64,000 nucleotides of DNA from Planctomycetaceae bacterium. Lineage in GTDB: Bacteria; Planctomycetota; Phycisphaerae; Sedimentisphaerales; Anaerohalosphaeraceae. Both the position numbers and the translations under genes were made by a program. Where the stretch lies: the NCBI GenBank assembly GCA_021372945.1, contig JAJFTK010000117.1:1-64000 (forward strand), given 5' to 3'. Within the stretch, counting starts at the first letter, position 1; every line of letters starts with the position of its first letter. Shown here one piece after another: positions 1 to 8,675 of the stretch. The notes under the pieces were generated by a model that saw only the letters and a list, made by a program, of their open reading frames with translations, had not been told where the DNA came from and ran no database searches.

Positions 1-132
1 TACTTCTCCTGACAAGTGAAGGTGAATTATCACTGCAGGATAATGGCCAGCTCAAATCGATAACAGATGTTTTCCGTTGTAACATCATATAATTAAAATA
101 GTTATGTTAAAATAGTCTCAAGTTAATGGGAC

Positions 133-723
133 AGTACTGAACTGATATTGGATTCTTCAATTTACCAGCAATCCTCTGTACCCCTGGGCGATCCTGAAAT
201 ATGCGAGAAGTACTTTGCATGTTATCCGGTGCGCCAATTGGATGCCGAGGTGCTGGCGGATGCGATCTGCACGATCACCGGCTCTACGGAGGAGTACTCC
301 AGTGCGGTACCCGAGCCGTTCACTTTTATTCCCGCGCAAAATCGTTCCATCGAGTTGGCCGACGGCAGTATTACAAGCCAGTTTTTGGAGATGTTTGGCA
401 GACCTTCGCGAGATACGGGACTGCTTTGCGAACGCGACAATGAACCCTCGGCCGCGCAGCGAAGAGAATTGCTCAATTCGACCCACATTCAGGGCAAGCT
501 TGAAAAGAATACGCGGTTGAACAACTGGATGCGAAACGCCAGGAACCGACCCGCCGAACTGGCAAAGATCGTTTATTTAAACGTTCTGTCAAGGTACCCA
601 ACGGAATCGGAATTGGAGGCTATTGCTGAATACCGAAAGACGACCCGACTGAATATGCGGCAGACGGCCGTTGATCTGACCTGGGCATTGGTGAATTCCA
701 AAGAATTCTTGTATAAACATTAG
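133..723 (+). pseudogene. C-terminal remnant of a DUF1553 (PSD1-type) protein
   Basis: The reading frame holds only the last ~190 residues of a protein family that normally runs to 700-1000 residues with a cytochrome-like N-terminus, DUF1549 and then DUF1553. Family-like sequence begins at about ELILDSSIYQQSS (from 136) and includes RQLDAEVLADAI, an FGRPSRDTGLLCER block, and a normal end (YLNVLSRYPTESELEAIAEY, NSKEFLYKH). Family resemblance starts upstream of the first usable start (TTG at 148) and stops within ~15 bp. Further upstream, in-frame stops and A+T-rich DNA without coding character take over. It lies 3 bp before the DUF1501 gene, its usual partner, so the pair was probably intact once. 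I read it as a deletion or rearrangement remnant. A chimeric assembly join near 130 is the alternative. Confidence 0.75.
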
Positions 724-726
724 CGA

Positions 727-2067
727 ATGAAATCCCGCACTATTCTTATGAAAAACGGTGATGCGATAACTTCGATGACTCGACGCCAGATTTTAAAAAT
801 GGGCCTTGCCGCTTCCGGCATGGCCCTGATCGACCCGGCACGACTCAGGGGGCAGGAACTGCCGCTAAAAGCCCGTGCCAAGGCCGTGATCCAGATTTGG
901 ATGTGGGGCGGCCCCTCGCACCTGGATACGTTCGATCCGAAACCTGACGCCGGTCAGGATTATTGCGGCCCTCTCAAGAACCCCATCAGCACCAATATCG
1001 ACGGTATCCGCATCTGTGAATTGCTGCCGCGTCTGGCTAAGCTGGCTGACAAATACTCCATTATACGTTCCATGACACATGGCAATAATGCCCATGAAAC
1101 CGCCGCGTATCTTGTCCAGACGGGACATGAGCCAGGAAGGCTCGTTTATCCCTCCATGGGTGCTCTGGTGTCACTCTTCAAAGGATACAAGCAGGGCTAC
1201 AAGGGAACGGTTCCTCCTTATATCGTCTTGACGCGCGCACAGGGCCGCTTCTCGGAAGCGGGTTTCCTTGGGCCCGCCTATAAGCCGTTTTGCACCGGCG
1301 GCGACCCTGCTAAAAACCCTTTCGCCGTCGAAGGTATCGTCGCGGAGGGTATTTCAGAGCAGCGGCAGTTGGCGCGCAGGGAACTGCTCGGTTCGCTGGA
1401 TGCGCTGGGCCGTGCGATGCCCGGCAATGCGCATTTTGCCAAGTTCGATCAATGCCAGCAGGAAGCCTATGAAATGATGCTGGGCCAAGCCAAACAGCTC
1501 TTCGATCTTTCAACCGAGCAGGACAGCGTCCGCGACCTCTATGGCCGCAATAGCTTCGGTCAGTCCTGCCTGATGGCGCGCCGTCTCGTCGAACGCGGGG
1601 TGCCCTATGTGACAATCAATTACAGCGGGTGGGACACACATAAGCAGCATTTTGAGACCATGCGGCGGCGACTTCCCGAAATGGATGCCGGCTTTGCCGC
1701 GCTGCTGCAGGACCTTTCCGATCGCGGCCTGCTGGACAGCACGGTCATCTGGTGGTCCGGCGAATTCGGCCGTACTCCCCGAATCCAGTGGGAATCGCCC
1801 TGGAACGGCGGACGCGGCCACTACGGCAAGTGCTTCTGCGCGGTCGTTGCCGGCGGGGGGTTCAAAGGCGGCCGCGTCGTTGGACGATCGGACGAAAAGG
1901 GATTGGAGCCCGCTGAACGACCAGTCAAACCGAATCAGTTGCTGGCAAGTATCTGCACGCTTTTGGGAATCGACCCGAACGCTGCTTTATCCGCAGGGAA
2001 GGACCTGAAGGTGATGCCGCTTGCGGAAAAGGAGGATCTGCTCACGGAGATCATGCAGCCTCGATGA
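727..2067 (+). CDS. DUF1501 family protein with twin-arginine-like signal
   Basis: A 446-residue exported protein of the DUF1501 (sulfatase-fold, function unknown) family, full length. MTRRQILKMGLAASGMAL (from residue 17) is a twin-arginine-type signal, so the ATG at 775 is a credible alternative start. Family landmarks are WMWGGPSHLDTFDPKP (near 60), SMTHGNNAHETAAYL (near 115), INYSGWDTHKQHF (near 298), VIWWSGEFGRTP (near 340) and GRGHYG followed by AGGGFKGGRVVG (near 365). The histidine and aspartate positions look like a metal site of the alkaline-phosphatase superfamily. DUF1501 genes typically follow DUF1549/DUF1553 genes in planctomycetes, which matches the remnant 3 bp upstream. The stop overlaps the next start (ATGA), so the PPC protein is translationally coupled. 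Substrate unknown. Confidence 0.9.
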   Translation: MKSRTILMKNGDAITSMTRRQILKMGLAASGMALIDPARLRGQELPLKARAKAVIQIWMWGGPSHLDTFDPKPDAGQDYCGPLKNPISTNIDGIRICELLPRLAKLADKYSIIRSMTHGNNAHETAAYLVQTGHEPGRLVYPSMGALVSLFKGYKQGYKGTVPPYIVLTRAQGRFSEAGFLGPAYKPFCTGGDPAKNPFAVEGIVAEGISEQRQLARRELLGSLDALGRAMPGNAHFAKFDQCQQEAYEMMLGQAKQLFDLSTEQDSVRDLYGRNSFGQSCLMARRLVERGVPYVTINYSGWDTHKQHFETMRRRLPEMDAGFAALLQDLSDRGLLDSTVIWWSGEFGRTPRIQWESPWNGGRGHYGKCFCAVVAGGGFKGGRVVGRSDEKGLEPAERPVKPNQLLASICTLLGIDPNAALSAGKDLKVMPLAEKEDLLTEIMQPR

Positions 2068-4484
2068 AAGCGTTAGATAGACAATATATTATAAAGTTTC
2101 TTGCCATTTGGGTGAATGTGGCTTCGGTCGCCTTTTGTGCCGAAGCGCAGCCGTATATTGGCTACGCCTATCCGGCGGGCGGCCGGCAGGGCACCGAAGT
2201 GTTTGTGACGGTTGCCGGTCAATTCCTTCGGACGTCGCGTCAGGTCCATATTTCCGGCCAAGGCGTCCACGCGACCATTATTGAACATTATCCTCCCATC
2301 GTGAATTTGCAGAAGGAACAGCGGGATTGGATTATTGATCGCATCAAAGAGGCCGCGGACCTTAGGCGCCATCAGGATCCGGCTGACAAGACAACGGATC
2401 CGAACGCGTTCGCATCAAAAAAGAAACCTGAAAAGTTATCAGCGGGCATGAGAGTTCCGGACCATCCTTTGCTTTACGGTCTGGAGAAGCGGAGCCTGCG
2501 CGAACTGGCGCACATTCAATCCGTACTGCTCAGGCCCAGGCAGAAGATCCAGCCCAATCGCCAGATCGGCGAACTGGTTTTAATAAAACTCATGATCGAT
2601 CCGGGCGCGCAGCCGGGCCCTCGCGATCTGCGCATTGTCACTGCCGCGGGCCTCACCAACCCGATCGCGATACAGATCGGGACATTCAGCGAATCTCTTG
2701 AGCTTGAACCGAACGATACAGAGGCTTATCCGGATCAGGTCCTCAAATTTTCCGAATTGCCGAAAGAAAAATCGCTGCAGCTTCCCGTGACTGTCAACGG
2801 ACAAATACTGCCGCGCGATGTTGATCGCTTTCGCTTTCATGCGCAGGCCGGCGAAAAGCTGGTTATTCAAACATCGGCCCGCAGCCTGATCCCTTATCTT
2901 GCCGATGCGGTCCCGGGCTGGTTTCAGGCTGTGGCCGCCTTGTATGATGCCGCGGGGAAAGAGATCGCCTTCGCGGATGACTATCACTTCGATCCCGATC
3001 CGGTTCTGTACTATGAGATCGCCAGGACGGGCGACTACGAACTGATGATCCATGACGCCGTTTATCGCGGTCTAGAAGATTTTGTCTATCGCGTCTCCAT
3101 CGGCCAAATGCCCTTTATTACGGAGATGTTCCCCCTGGGCGGCAAGCTGGGCCAAAACACGAATGCGTCTGTAAAGGGATGGAATTTGCCCGCGGACTCG
3201 TTATCGCTGGATACATCGGGCCAAATACCCGGCATCCGCAAGGCTGTACTGCAAAAGGACGGGATGGTTTCGAATGCCATGCAGTATGAGGCGGCTGCGT
3301 CGCCCCAGGTTACTGAAGCAGACACTCATAATACGCTGCAGACGGCTCAGTCCGTCTCTGTCCCCTCGATCGTGGATGGTAAGATCAGCGCCGCCGGTCA
3401 GTCGGATATTTACAGGTTCCAGGGAAAGAAAGGGGAAGCGATCGCAGTCACGATGATGGCGCGCCGGTTAAGCTCGCCTCTCGATTCGCTGGTGCGGGTG
3501 ATGGATGCAGCCGGCATGGTCATTGGCTGGAACGATGATCACTCCGTTAAAGACAAGCAGTTTCTCTTTCAGGATACGGATGGATTGTTGACGCATCACG
3601 CCGATTCTATCCTGTCAGTGGATCTTCCATGCGATGGCTCCTATTTTGTAGAGGTCACGGACTCTCAGGGCCATGGCGGTTCGGATTTCGCTTATCGGCT
3701 GCATATCGAACCGCGTACGGCGGATTTTGCATTGCGCATCTGTCCTTCTGGTCTCAGTGCGCCGCCGGGCGTGATCGCGCCGTTTACCGTGCATGTCCTG
3801 CCTGAAAACGGGTTCAATGCGGACATCGAAATGCATGTAAAGAATACGGCAGGCGGATTCGAACTGCTGGGGGGTGTCATCCCGGCCGGCAAGGACTCGA
3901 TTCGCATGGCCGTGCGGGTGCCTGCCGGCGCTTCCGGCAAGACACTGTCGCTCGAACTCGAAGGCACTGCGAAGATCAAAGACCGTCTCATCACGCGCCA
4001 GGCCTTCGGCGCCGACGACAAAATGCAGGCCTTCCTTTATCGCCATCTTGTGCCCTCGCAGGAGGTGGTGGTTGCCGGCCTCGATACCGCGCGGCCTTTT
4101 CCGCATATAGAGCTTTCTGAAACCGAGACCCTTGAAATTGCGCAGGGTTCGTCGGGTCAACTTGTCTTAAAAACCCCCGCGCGTCTGTTCTTAAAGGAGG
4201 CCAGCTTTGGATTACAGGAGCCCCCTGAAGGATTCGCTTTGCGGGACATCACGCCCGTGCCGCAAGGATTGCGATTGTCCATTAAAGTGGATCAGAAAGT
4301 TGAAGTTGGACGCGTCGAAAATCTGGTCCTTGAGGTGAGTAAGCCGCGGCCGGGCAATAATAAAGCGGCAAAACCTGCCGGCGGCGCTGGCCCCCGATTT
4401 TCCGCTGCCGTGGCCGTGATCCCTGTTCGCGTCACCAAGCCATCTCCGGCCGTGACTTGCGATACAGCATCCACCGGCATTTAA
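2064..4484 (+). CDS. Exported protein with two bacterial pre-peptidase C-terminal (PPC) domains
   Basis: An 806-residue secreted protein. A hydrophobic signal (residues ~10-27, ending SVAFCAEA) is followed by a PAGGRQGTEVFVTVAG segment at 37-52, typical of the Ig-like N-terminus of planctomycete PPC proteins. Two PPC-like beta-sandwiches follow, roughly 245-345 (DVDRFRFHAQAGEKLVIQ, GDYELMIHD) and 425-540 (SDIYRFQGKKGEAIAVTM, GSYFVEVTDSQGHGGSDF). The C-terminal ~250 residues look like further beta-rich domains. No catalytic motif is seen, so it is more likely an adhesive or structural partner of the DUF1501/DUF1553 system than a peptidase. It overlaps the DUF1501 stop by 4 bp, so the two genes are probably co-transcribed and co-translated. 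The 209 bp after it up to trpA hold no convincing gene. Confidence 0.85.
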   Translation: MKALDRQYIIKFLAIWVNVASVAFCAEAQPYIGYAYPAGGRQGTEVFVTVAGQFLRTSRQVHISGQGVHATIIEHYPPIVNLQKEQRDWIIDRIKEAADLRRHQDPADKTTDPNAFASKKKPEKLSAGMRVPDHPLLYGLEKRSLRELAHIQSVLLRPRQKIQPNRQIGELVLIKLMIDPGAQPGPRDLRIVTAAGLTNPIAIQIGTFSESLELEPNDTEAYPDQVLKFSELPKEKSLQLPVTVNGQILPRDVDRFRFHAQAGEKLVIQTSARSLIPYLADAVPGWFQAVAALYDAAGKEIAFADDYHFDPDPVLYYEIARTGDYELMIHDAVYRGLEDFVYRVSIGQMPFITEMFPLGGKLGQNTNASVKGWNLPADSLSLDTSGQIPGIRKAVLQKDGMVSNAMQYEAAASPQVTEADTHNTLQTAQSVSVPSIVDGKISAAGQSDIYRFQGKKGEAIAVTMMARRLSSPLDSLVRVMDAAGMVIGWNDDHSVKDKQFLFQDTDGLLTHHADSILSVDLPCDGSYFVEVTDSQGHGGSDFAYRLHIEPRTADFALRICPSGLSAPPGVIAPFTVHVLPENGFNADIEMHVKNTAGGFELLGGVIPAGKDSIRMAVRVPAGASGKTLSLELEGTAKIKDRLITRQAFGADDKMQAFLYRHLVPSQEVVVAGLDTARPFPHIELSETETLEIAQGSSGQLVLKTPARLFLKEASFGLQEPPEGFALRDITPVPQGLRLSIKVDQKVEVGRVENLVLEVSKPRPGNNKAAKPAGGAGPRFSAAVAVIPVRVTKPSPAVTCDTASTGI

Positions 4485-4672
4485 GAGAACTGCTCCGCAA
4501 ATAGTTGCAACCCTCTTTTCCTGCTGACTTTTCGGCTCAGCCGCTTATGCTCTATCCATCAAAAGGATTTTCTTTAATGCTCGGGAGGGTCAGATGGGAT
4601 TCGGTCTGCACTACATCGATGTCAGCATTATCGTTCTCTATTTCGTTTCATCGAGATTCTAAAAAACTTTTA

Positions 4673-4686
4673 CAGGCGAGAGCCTG
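4673..4686. repeat. Short palindrome at the 3' end of the trp operon
   Basis: CAGGC-gaga-GCCTG, followed by CGTTGCGTTAC, a relative of the GCCTGCGTTAC elements at 5558 and 9355. Read on the minus strand it lies just after the trpA stop and is followed 4 nt later by TAAAAGTTTTTT-type sequence (T-run at about 4663-4668), so it may also work as the operon terminator. Confidence 0.45.
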
Positions 4687-4693
4687 CGTTGCG

Positions 4694-5506
4694 TTACCCG
4701 CGCGGACATGTCCCGCCCTGCAAGCTGCGTTTTACATTGCCAACGAAATCGGCGACTTGCGATTTCATCGCGGCCGGATCGGTCAGGTTGCTCTCGATGA
4801 ATTTGACAATGCGGGAGCCGATGATGACGCCGTCGGCGCCTGCGGCGGCGACCTCTTTTGCATGCTCGGGCGTGCTGATGCCGAAGCCTACGCAGACGGG
4901 CTTGTCGGTTAACGCTTTGAGCTTTTGAACGAGCGGTCTGACGGCATCGGAGAGGGCTGAGCGTTCGCCGGTGGTTCCCAGCAGCGAGACGGTGTAGATG
5001 AAGCCGGTGGTGCGGCAGGCAACTTCCTTGATGCGCTCCTCGGTCATATTGGGCGTAACCATGAAGACGGTTTCGAGGCCAGCCTTTTGGACGAGCGGGG
5101 CGATCTCATCGGCGTCGTCAATGGACAGGTCGGCAACAAGGACGCTGGTTCCGCCGGCGGCCTTGAAGTCAGTGAAGAATTTTTCCATACCGTACTGGAT
5201 GAGCAGGTTGTAATACACGAGCAGCCCGATGGGGATGGGCCGATAAGCCGTAACGCGCTGAATGAAGGCAATGGCACGGGCGGGCGTCATGCCGGAAGCG
5301 AGGGCGCGGATGTCGGCCTTCTGGATGGTCGGGCCGTCGGCGACCGGGTCCGAGAAGGGGATGCCCAGTTCGAGCACATCCGCTCCGGCGTCAATGGCGG
5401 TCTTGACCAGTTCGAACGACGTTGTCTCGTCGGGGTCGCCGATGACAAAGAAGGGGATCAGAGCGGCACGGTGAAGAGTCTTGAAAAGGTTTTGATATAC
5501 GGACAT
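4694..5506 (-). CDS. trpA: Tryptophan synthase alpha chain
   Basis: 270 residues, the usual length. A TIM-barrel protein that cleaves indole-3-glycerol phosphate to indole and glyceraldehyde-3-phosphate, passing indole to TrpB. LELGIPFSDPVADGPTIQ carries the expected catalytic Glu46 and Asp57. The phosphate-binding end of the barrel is visible as GFGIS and ADGVIIGS. ATG start, last gene of the minus-strand operon trpE-G-D-F-B-A, 75 bp after trpB. The final residues (GGTCPRG) are encoded by a repeat-like stretch (CGCGGACATGTCCCGC), so the C-terminus may have been extended by repeat DNA. IGP, its substrate, would need TrpC, which is not in this window. Confidence 0.97.
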   Translation of the reverse strand: MSVYQNLFKTLHRAALIPFFVIGDPDETTSFELVKTAIDAGADVLELGIPFSDPVADGPTIQKADIRALASGMTPARAIAFIQRVTAYRPIPIGLLVYYNLLIQYGMEKFFTDFKAAGGTSVLVADLSIDDADEIAPLVQKAGLETVFMVTPNMTEERIKEVACRTTGFIYTVSLLGTTGERSALSDAVRPLVQKLKALTDKPVCVGFGISTPEHAKEVAAAGADGVIIGSRIVKFIESNLTDPAAMKSQVADFVGNVKRSLQGGTCPRG

Positions 5507-5557
5507 ATTGTAAAATCCTAAATGCTAAACAAATTCAACATTCAAAACTCAAAACAG

Positions 5558-5576
5558 CGCAGGCTGGAAGCCTGCG
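5558..5576. repeat. Perfect 8-bp palindrome between trpB and trpA
   Basis: CGCAGGCT-GGA-AGCCTGCG followed directly by TTACATTAC. Perfect inverted repeat in the 75-bp trpB-trpA spacer, 6 bp from the trpB stop. It shares the GCCTGCGTTAC tail with the elements at 9355 and, approximately, 4673. It may form a hairpin in the polycistronic mRNA that protects or attenuates between the two genes. Confidence 0.6.
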
Positions 5577-5581
5577 TTACA

Positions 5582-6751
5582 TTACTTTGTATATTGCTCG
5601 ATGATGCCGACGTCTTTATCGCCGCGGCCTGAAAGGTTGATGACGGCGACTGTGTCTTTGGGCAGCTTGCCTTTCTGGGTCACGAGCCATGCCAGGGCAT
5701 GCGAGCTTTCGAGCGCCGGCAGGATGCCTTCACAGCGCGTGAAAGTGTTGAAGACATCGACAACGTGCTTGTCGGTGACGGCGGTATATTGGGCGCGGCC
5801 GGAGTCTTTTAAATAGGAATGCTCAGGACCGACGCCGGGATAGTCCAGGCCGGCGGAGATGCATTCGGTTTCGCGGATCTGGCCGTTTTCATCCTGCAAG
5901 AGGTACGTGCGAGCGCCGTGGAGGATTCCGACCGAGCCGACGGTGAGCGTGGCACAGTGCTCATGCGTATTGAGACCCTTGCCGCCGCCTTCGACGCCGA
6001 CGAGCCTGACGGACTTATCGTCGAGAAAGCCCGAGAAGATGCCGATGGCATTGGAGCCGCCGCCGACACAGGCGGTGACGATGTCGGGCAGACGACCGAT
6101 CTGTTCGAGGCACTGCTGACGGGCCTCGCGACCGATGGGCGACTGAAAATGACGGACGATCATGGGGAACGGGTGCGGGCCGCCGGCAGTGCCGAACAGA
6201 TAGAAGGTGTCATCAATGTGGGCCGTCCAATAGCGAAGCGCGTCGTTGATGGCATCCTTGAGGGTGCACGAGCCGCCGGTAACGCTGACGACCTCGGCGC
6301 CGCAGAGCTTCATCTTGTGCACATTGACGTTTTGGCGGGCAATGTCGATGGAGCCCATGAAGATCTTGGTTTCGAAGCCGAAGAGCGCACCGATCATCGC
6401 GGTAGCGAGGCCGTGCTGGCCGGCGCCGGTTTCGGCGATGATCTTCTTCTTGCCCATGTAGCGGGCCAGCAGTCCCTGCCCCAGTGCGTTGTTGACCTTG
6501 TGAGCGCCGCCGTGCAGGAGGTCCTCGCGCTTGACATAGACCTGGAATCCGACCAGTTCGCTGAAGCGCTTGGCGTGGTAGAGCGGCGTGGGGCGGCCAG
6601 CGTAGTTTCGGTACAACTCATCCAGTTCGGCCACAAACGCCGGGTCATCGCGGAAGCGTTCAAACCCTGCTTCAATATCCTCCAGTGCGGGAATCAGGAC
6701 CTCGGGGACGTAGAAGCCGCCGAAGCTGCCGTATCTGCCTTTCAATTTCAT
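5582..6751 (-). CDS. trpB: Tryptophan synthase beta chain (TrpB1 type)
   Basis: 389 residues, the classical TrpB1 form that pairs with TrpA and condenses indole with serine. The PLP lysine is Lys85 in GGAHKVNNALGQ. ETGAGQHG, CVGGGSNAIG (phosphate-binding loop) and NLSGRGDKD are all present. Start is ATG at 6751, preceded on the minus strand by AAAGTGAGATTATT. The 144 bp separating it from trpF holds no gene; it contains loose palindromes such as GCCCcgccatctatGGGC. A second, diverged beta chain (TrpB2) lies at 58144-59532, so the organism has both forms. Confidence 0.97.
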   Translation of the reverse strand: MKLKGRYGSFGGFYVPEVLIPALEDIEAGFERFRDDPAFVAELDELYRNYAGRPTPLYHAKRFSELVGFQVYVKREDLLHGGAHKVNNALGQGLLARYMGKKKIIAETGAGQHGLATAMIGALFGFETKIFMGSIDIARQNVNVHKMKLCGAEVVSVTGGSCTLKDAINDALRYWTAHIDDTFYLFGTAGGPHPFPMIVRHFQSPIGREARQQCLEQIGRLPDIVTACVGGGSNAIGIFSGFLDDKSVRLVGVEGGGKGLNTHEHCATLTVGSVGILHGARTYLLQDENGQIRETECISAGLDYPGVGPEHSYLKDSGRAQYTAVTDKHVVDVFNTFTRCEGILPALESSHALAWLVTQKGKLPKDTVAVINLSGRGDKDVGIIEQYTK

Positions 6752-6895
6752 AATAATCTCACTTTACAGTTATCCTTTTTGCCCCGCCATCTATGGGCGA
6801 GTGTATTTCCATCCGAGCATGGAGCGTGGGCGACATGGTGTGCCGCCTTGTGCATTCAGCAGGCTCGCATCGGGTCACTGACGTTCCCCCGCTCG

Positions 6896-7540
6896 TCATG
6901 TACGTTGTCTCACCTTCTGTCCTGTGTAGTCAAAGATAGTGTCGAAGAGACGTTTCATTTTTTTGTGATCCTTTTTGCCGGGACGCGACTCGATACCGCT
7001 GCAGATGTCGATGCCATAGGCGCCGGATTCAAGCGCCTTACTGACATTTTCGGGCGTGATGCCGCCGGCGATAAAAACGCGTCGCGGGAAATGTTTGATG
7101 AGGGACCAGTCGAACGTTTTGCCGGTGCCGCCATAAAGCGTGGAATCGTAGGCATCCAGAAGAAGGGCATACGTGGGATACTCCAGGGCCCGGCGGATCG
7201 AATCTTCGGACTGGACGCGAACGGCCTTGACGGTACGAATGTTCCAGTGTCTGAACTGGCGGCAGAAGTCCGGGGTTTCGTCGCCGTGGAACTGGACCCA
7301 ATTGAACATGCCGGAGTTGGTCATGTGATGGATGTCGCGGAGCGGAACGTTGACGAACACGCCGGAGGTATCAACGAAGGCGGGCAGCTTGCGGATGATC
7401 TCCATCGCAGCGGCTGGCTCGATGTAACGCGGACTGCGGGCGTAGAAATTAAACCCGAGGATGTCGGCGCCCATGTCGATGGCAGCCTGGGCGTCCTCCA
7501 TGTTGGTAATGCCGCAAACTTTAATTTTGACGTCAATCAT
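6896..7540 (-). CDS. trpF: Phosphoribosylanthranilate isomerase
   Basis: 214 residues, a single TIM barrel that isomerises N-(5'-phosphoribosyl)anthranilate to CdRP. The catalytic Cys is in KVCGIT (Cys9) and the catalytic Asp in ALLLDAYD (near 129). VQFHGDE and FIAGGITPENV mark the phosphate and substrate loops. It is a stand-alone TrpF, not a TrpC-TrpF fusion, so its product CdRP would need a separate TrpC that is absent here. It follows trpD after a 93-bp spacer containing two palindromes. Start ATG at 7540. The short basic tail (GQKVRQRT) extends slightly past the usual end. Confidence 0.96.
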   Translation of the reverse strand: MIDVKIKVCGITNMEDAQAAIDMGADILGFNFYARSPRYIEPAAAMEIIRKLPAFVDTSGVFVNVPLRDIHHMTNSGMFNWVQFHGDETPDFCRQFRHWNIRTVKAVRVQSEDSIRRALEYPTYALLLDAYDSTLYGGTGKTFDWSLIKHFPRRVFIAGGITPENVSKALESGAYGIDICSGIESRPGKKDHKKMKRLFDTIFDYTGQKVRQRT

Positions 7541-7580
7541 TCTCTTCCATTTTCAAGGATGTTCATCTGCGCTTATTCCA

Positions 7581-7602
7581 GGGCAGACACGGAGGCCTGC
7601 CC
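7581..7602. repeat. Imperfect palindrome GGGCAG...CTGCCC between trpD and trpF
   Basis: GGGCAG-acacggaggc-CTGCCC in the trpD-trpF spacer. It is a degenerate relative of the 8-bp perfect palindrome GGGCAGAC...GTCTGCCC at 9378-9399 inside the trpE 3' end. Confidence 0.55.
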
Positions 7603-7614
7603 CTGCGGTTATTC

Positions 7615-7633
7615 CATGGGCAAGATGCCCATG
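7615..7633. repeat. Perfect palindrome CATGGGCA-AGA-TGCCCATG at the trpD stop
   Basis: Perfect 8-bp inverted repeat with a 3-nt loop, abutting the trpD stop codon (TTA at 7634-7636 on the plus strand). Its core GGGCAAGATGCC recurs at 14332, again just before the stop codon of a minus-strand gene (the symporter), so this is an interspersed element and not a one-off hairpin. Confidence 0.6.
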
Positions 7634-8659
7634 TTACGCGGCCTGGTGGTTGCTGATCTTTACCAGGGCATCGAGGCATTTGGCGGCGCTGCCGCTTGCG
7701 ATGGAGTCGCGGGCCATTTCGATGCCTTCGGCGAAATTGTCGGCCAGTCCCGCGACCATGATGGCTGCGGCGGCATTCAGCAGAACGATGTCACGCTTGG
7801 CACCGGTTTCAATACCGTTCAGGATATCGCGAATGATGCCTGCGCCGGTCTGAGCGTCGCCGCCGCAAAGGTCGCTGAATTCCGCCAGCGGCAACCCGAA
7901 CTGCACCGGGTCAAGTTCCTGCTGCCAGATCGCGCCATCCTGCAAATGGATGACCCTGGTCCTGCCCATGGTGCTGATCTCGTCGAGGCCGTTGCTGTGG
8001 ACGACCATGGCACGCTTGAGACCAAGCGCCCTGAGCGTTTCGGCCATGCGCGGCATCAAGGATTCGTCCGAGATACCGAGGACCTGGGCCTGCGCGGCGG
8101 CCGGATTGGCCAAAGGCCCCAGTATATTGAAAGCGGTGCGAAAATCAAGGTTTTGTCGGATCGACTGGACAAATTTCAGCGCCGGGTGGAATGCAGGTGC
8201 GAACATGAAGCCGATATGGGCCTTTTCGATGCACTCGGCGACGCGGTCGGGCCCGGGAGCAACGTTGACGCCCAATGCGGTCAGGACGTCGGCGGAGCCG
8301 CACTTACTGGTGATGCCGCGGTTGCCGTGCTTGGCGATATAGACGCCCGCCCCGGCGGCCACGAACGCGGAGGCCGTGGAAATGTTGAAGGTCTTGAAGG
8401 CGGCGCCGCCTGTGCCGCAGGTATCGATCAGCGGGCTGACGCTGACCGAGACGCGGACGGCATGGTCGCGCAACGAGGAGGCCAGGCCGGAAATTTCAGA
8501 GACGGAGGCCTTCTTGATACGCATGGCCGCCAGAAACGCGGCGATCTGGACGTCCGCGACGCTGCCTTCAAAGACCGTGTCCAGAAGAGCTTTGGATTGA
8601 TCGAAGGTGAGGTCTTTGCCGTCTAAAAGGATTTCGAGGTACTTGGTGATCTTTGCCAT
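7634..8659 (-). CDS. trpD: Anthranilate phosphoribosyltransferase
   Basis: 341 residues from the ATG at 8659, which has GGAG 8 nt upstream. A longer in-frame start at 8719 would read back into trpG without family resemblance, so I reject it. The enzyme transfers phosphoribose from PRPP to anthranilate. LIDTCGTGG is the PRPP-binding glycine loop, KHGNR follows it, and GPLANPA marks the C-terminal half. The gene begins 16 bp after the trpG stop, consistent with operon translation. It is not fused to trpG, unlike in enteric bacteria. A palindrome touches its stop codon. Confidence 0.96.
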   Translation of the reverse strand: MAKITKYLEILLDGKDLTFDQSKALLDTVFEGSVADVQIAAFLAAMRIKKASVSEISGLASSLRDHAVRVSVSVSPLIDTCGTGGAAFKTFNISTASAFVAAGAGVYIAKHGNRGITSKCGSADVLTALGVNVAPGPDRVAECIEKAHIGFMFAPAFHPALKFVQSIRQNLDFRTAFNILGPLANPAAAQAQVLGISDESLMPRMAETLRALGLKRAMVVHSNGLDEISTMGRTRVIHLQDGAIWQQELDPVQFGLPLAEFSDLCGGDAQTGAGIIRDILNGIETGAKRDIVLLNAAAAIMVAGLADNFAEGIEMARDSIASGSAAKCLDALVKISNHQAA

Positions 8660-8675
8660 AAGTGTTCTCCGCTGG

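Noticed and set aside
4505..4928. Plus-strand frames between the PPC gene and trpA
   Set aside because: Overlap trpA antisense and show no family features.
5819..8626. Open reading frame of 935 codons on the plus strand
   Set aside because: It lies wholly antisense to trpB, trpF and trpD, has no signal or family motif, and arises from the codon bias of the opposite strand.
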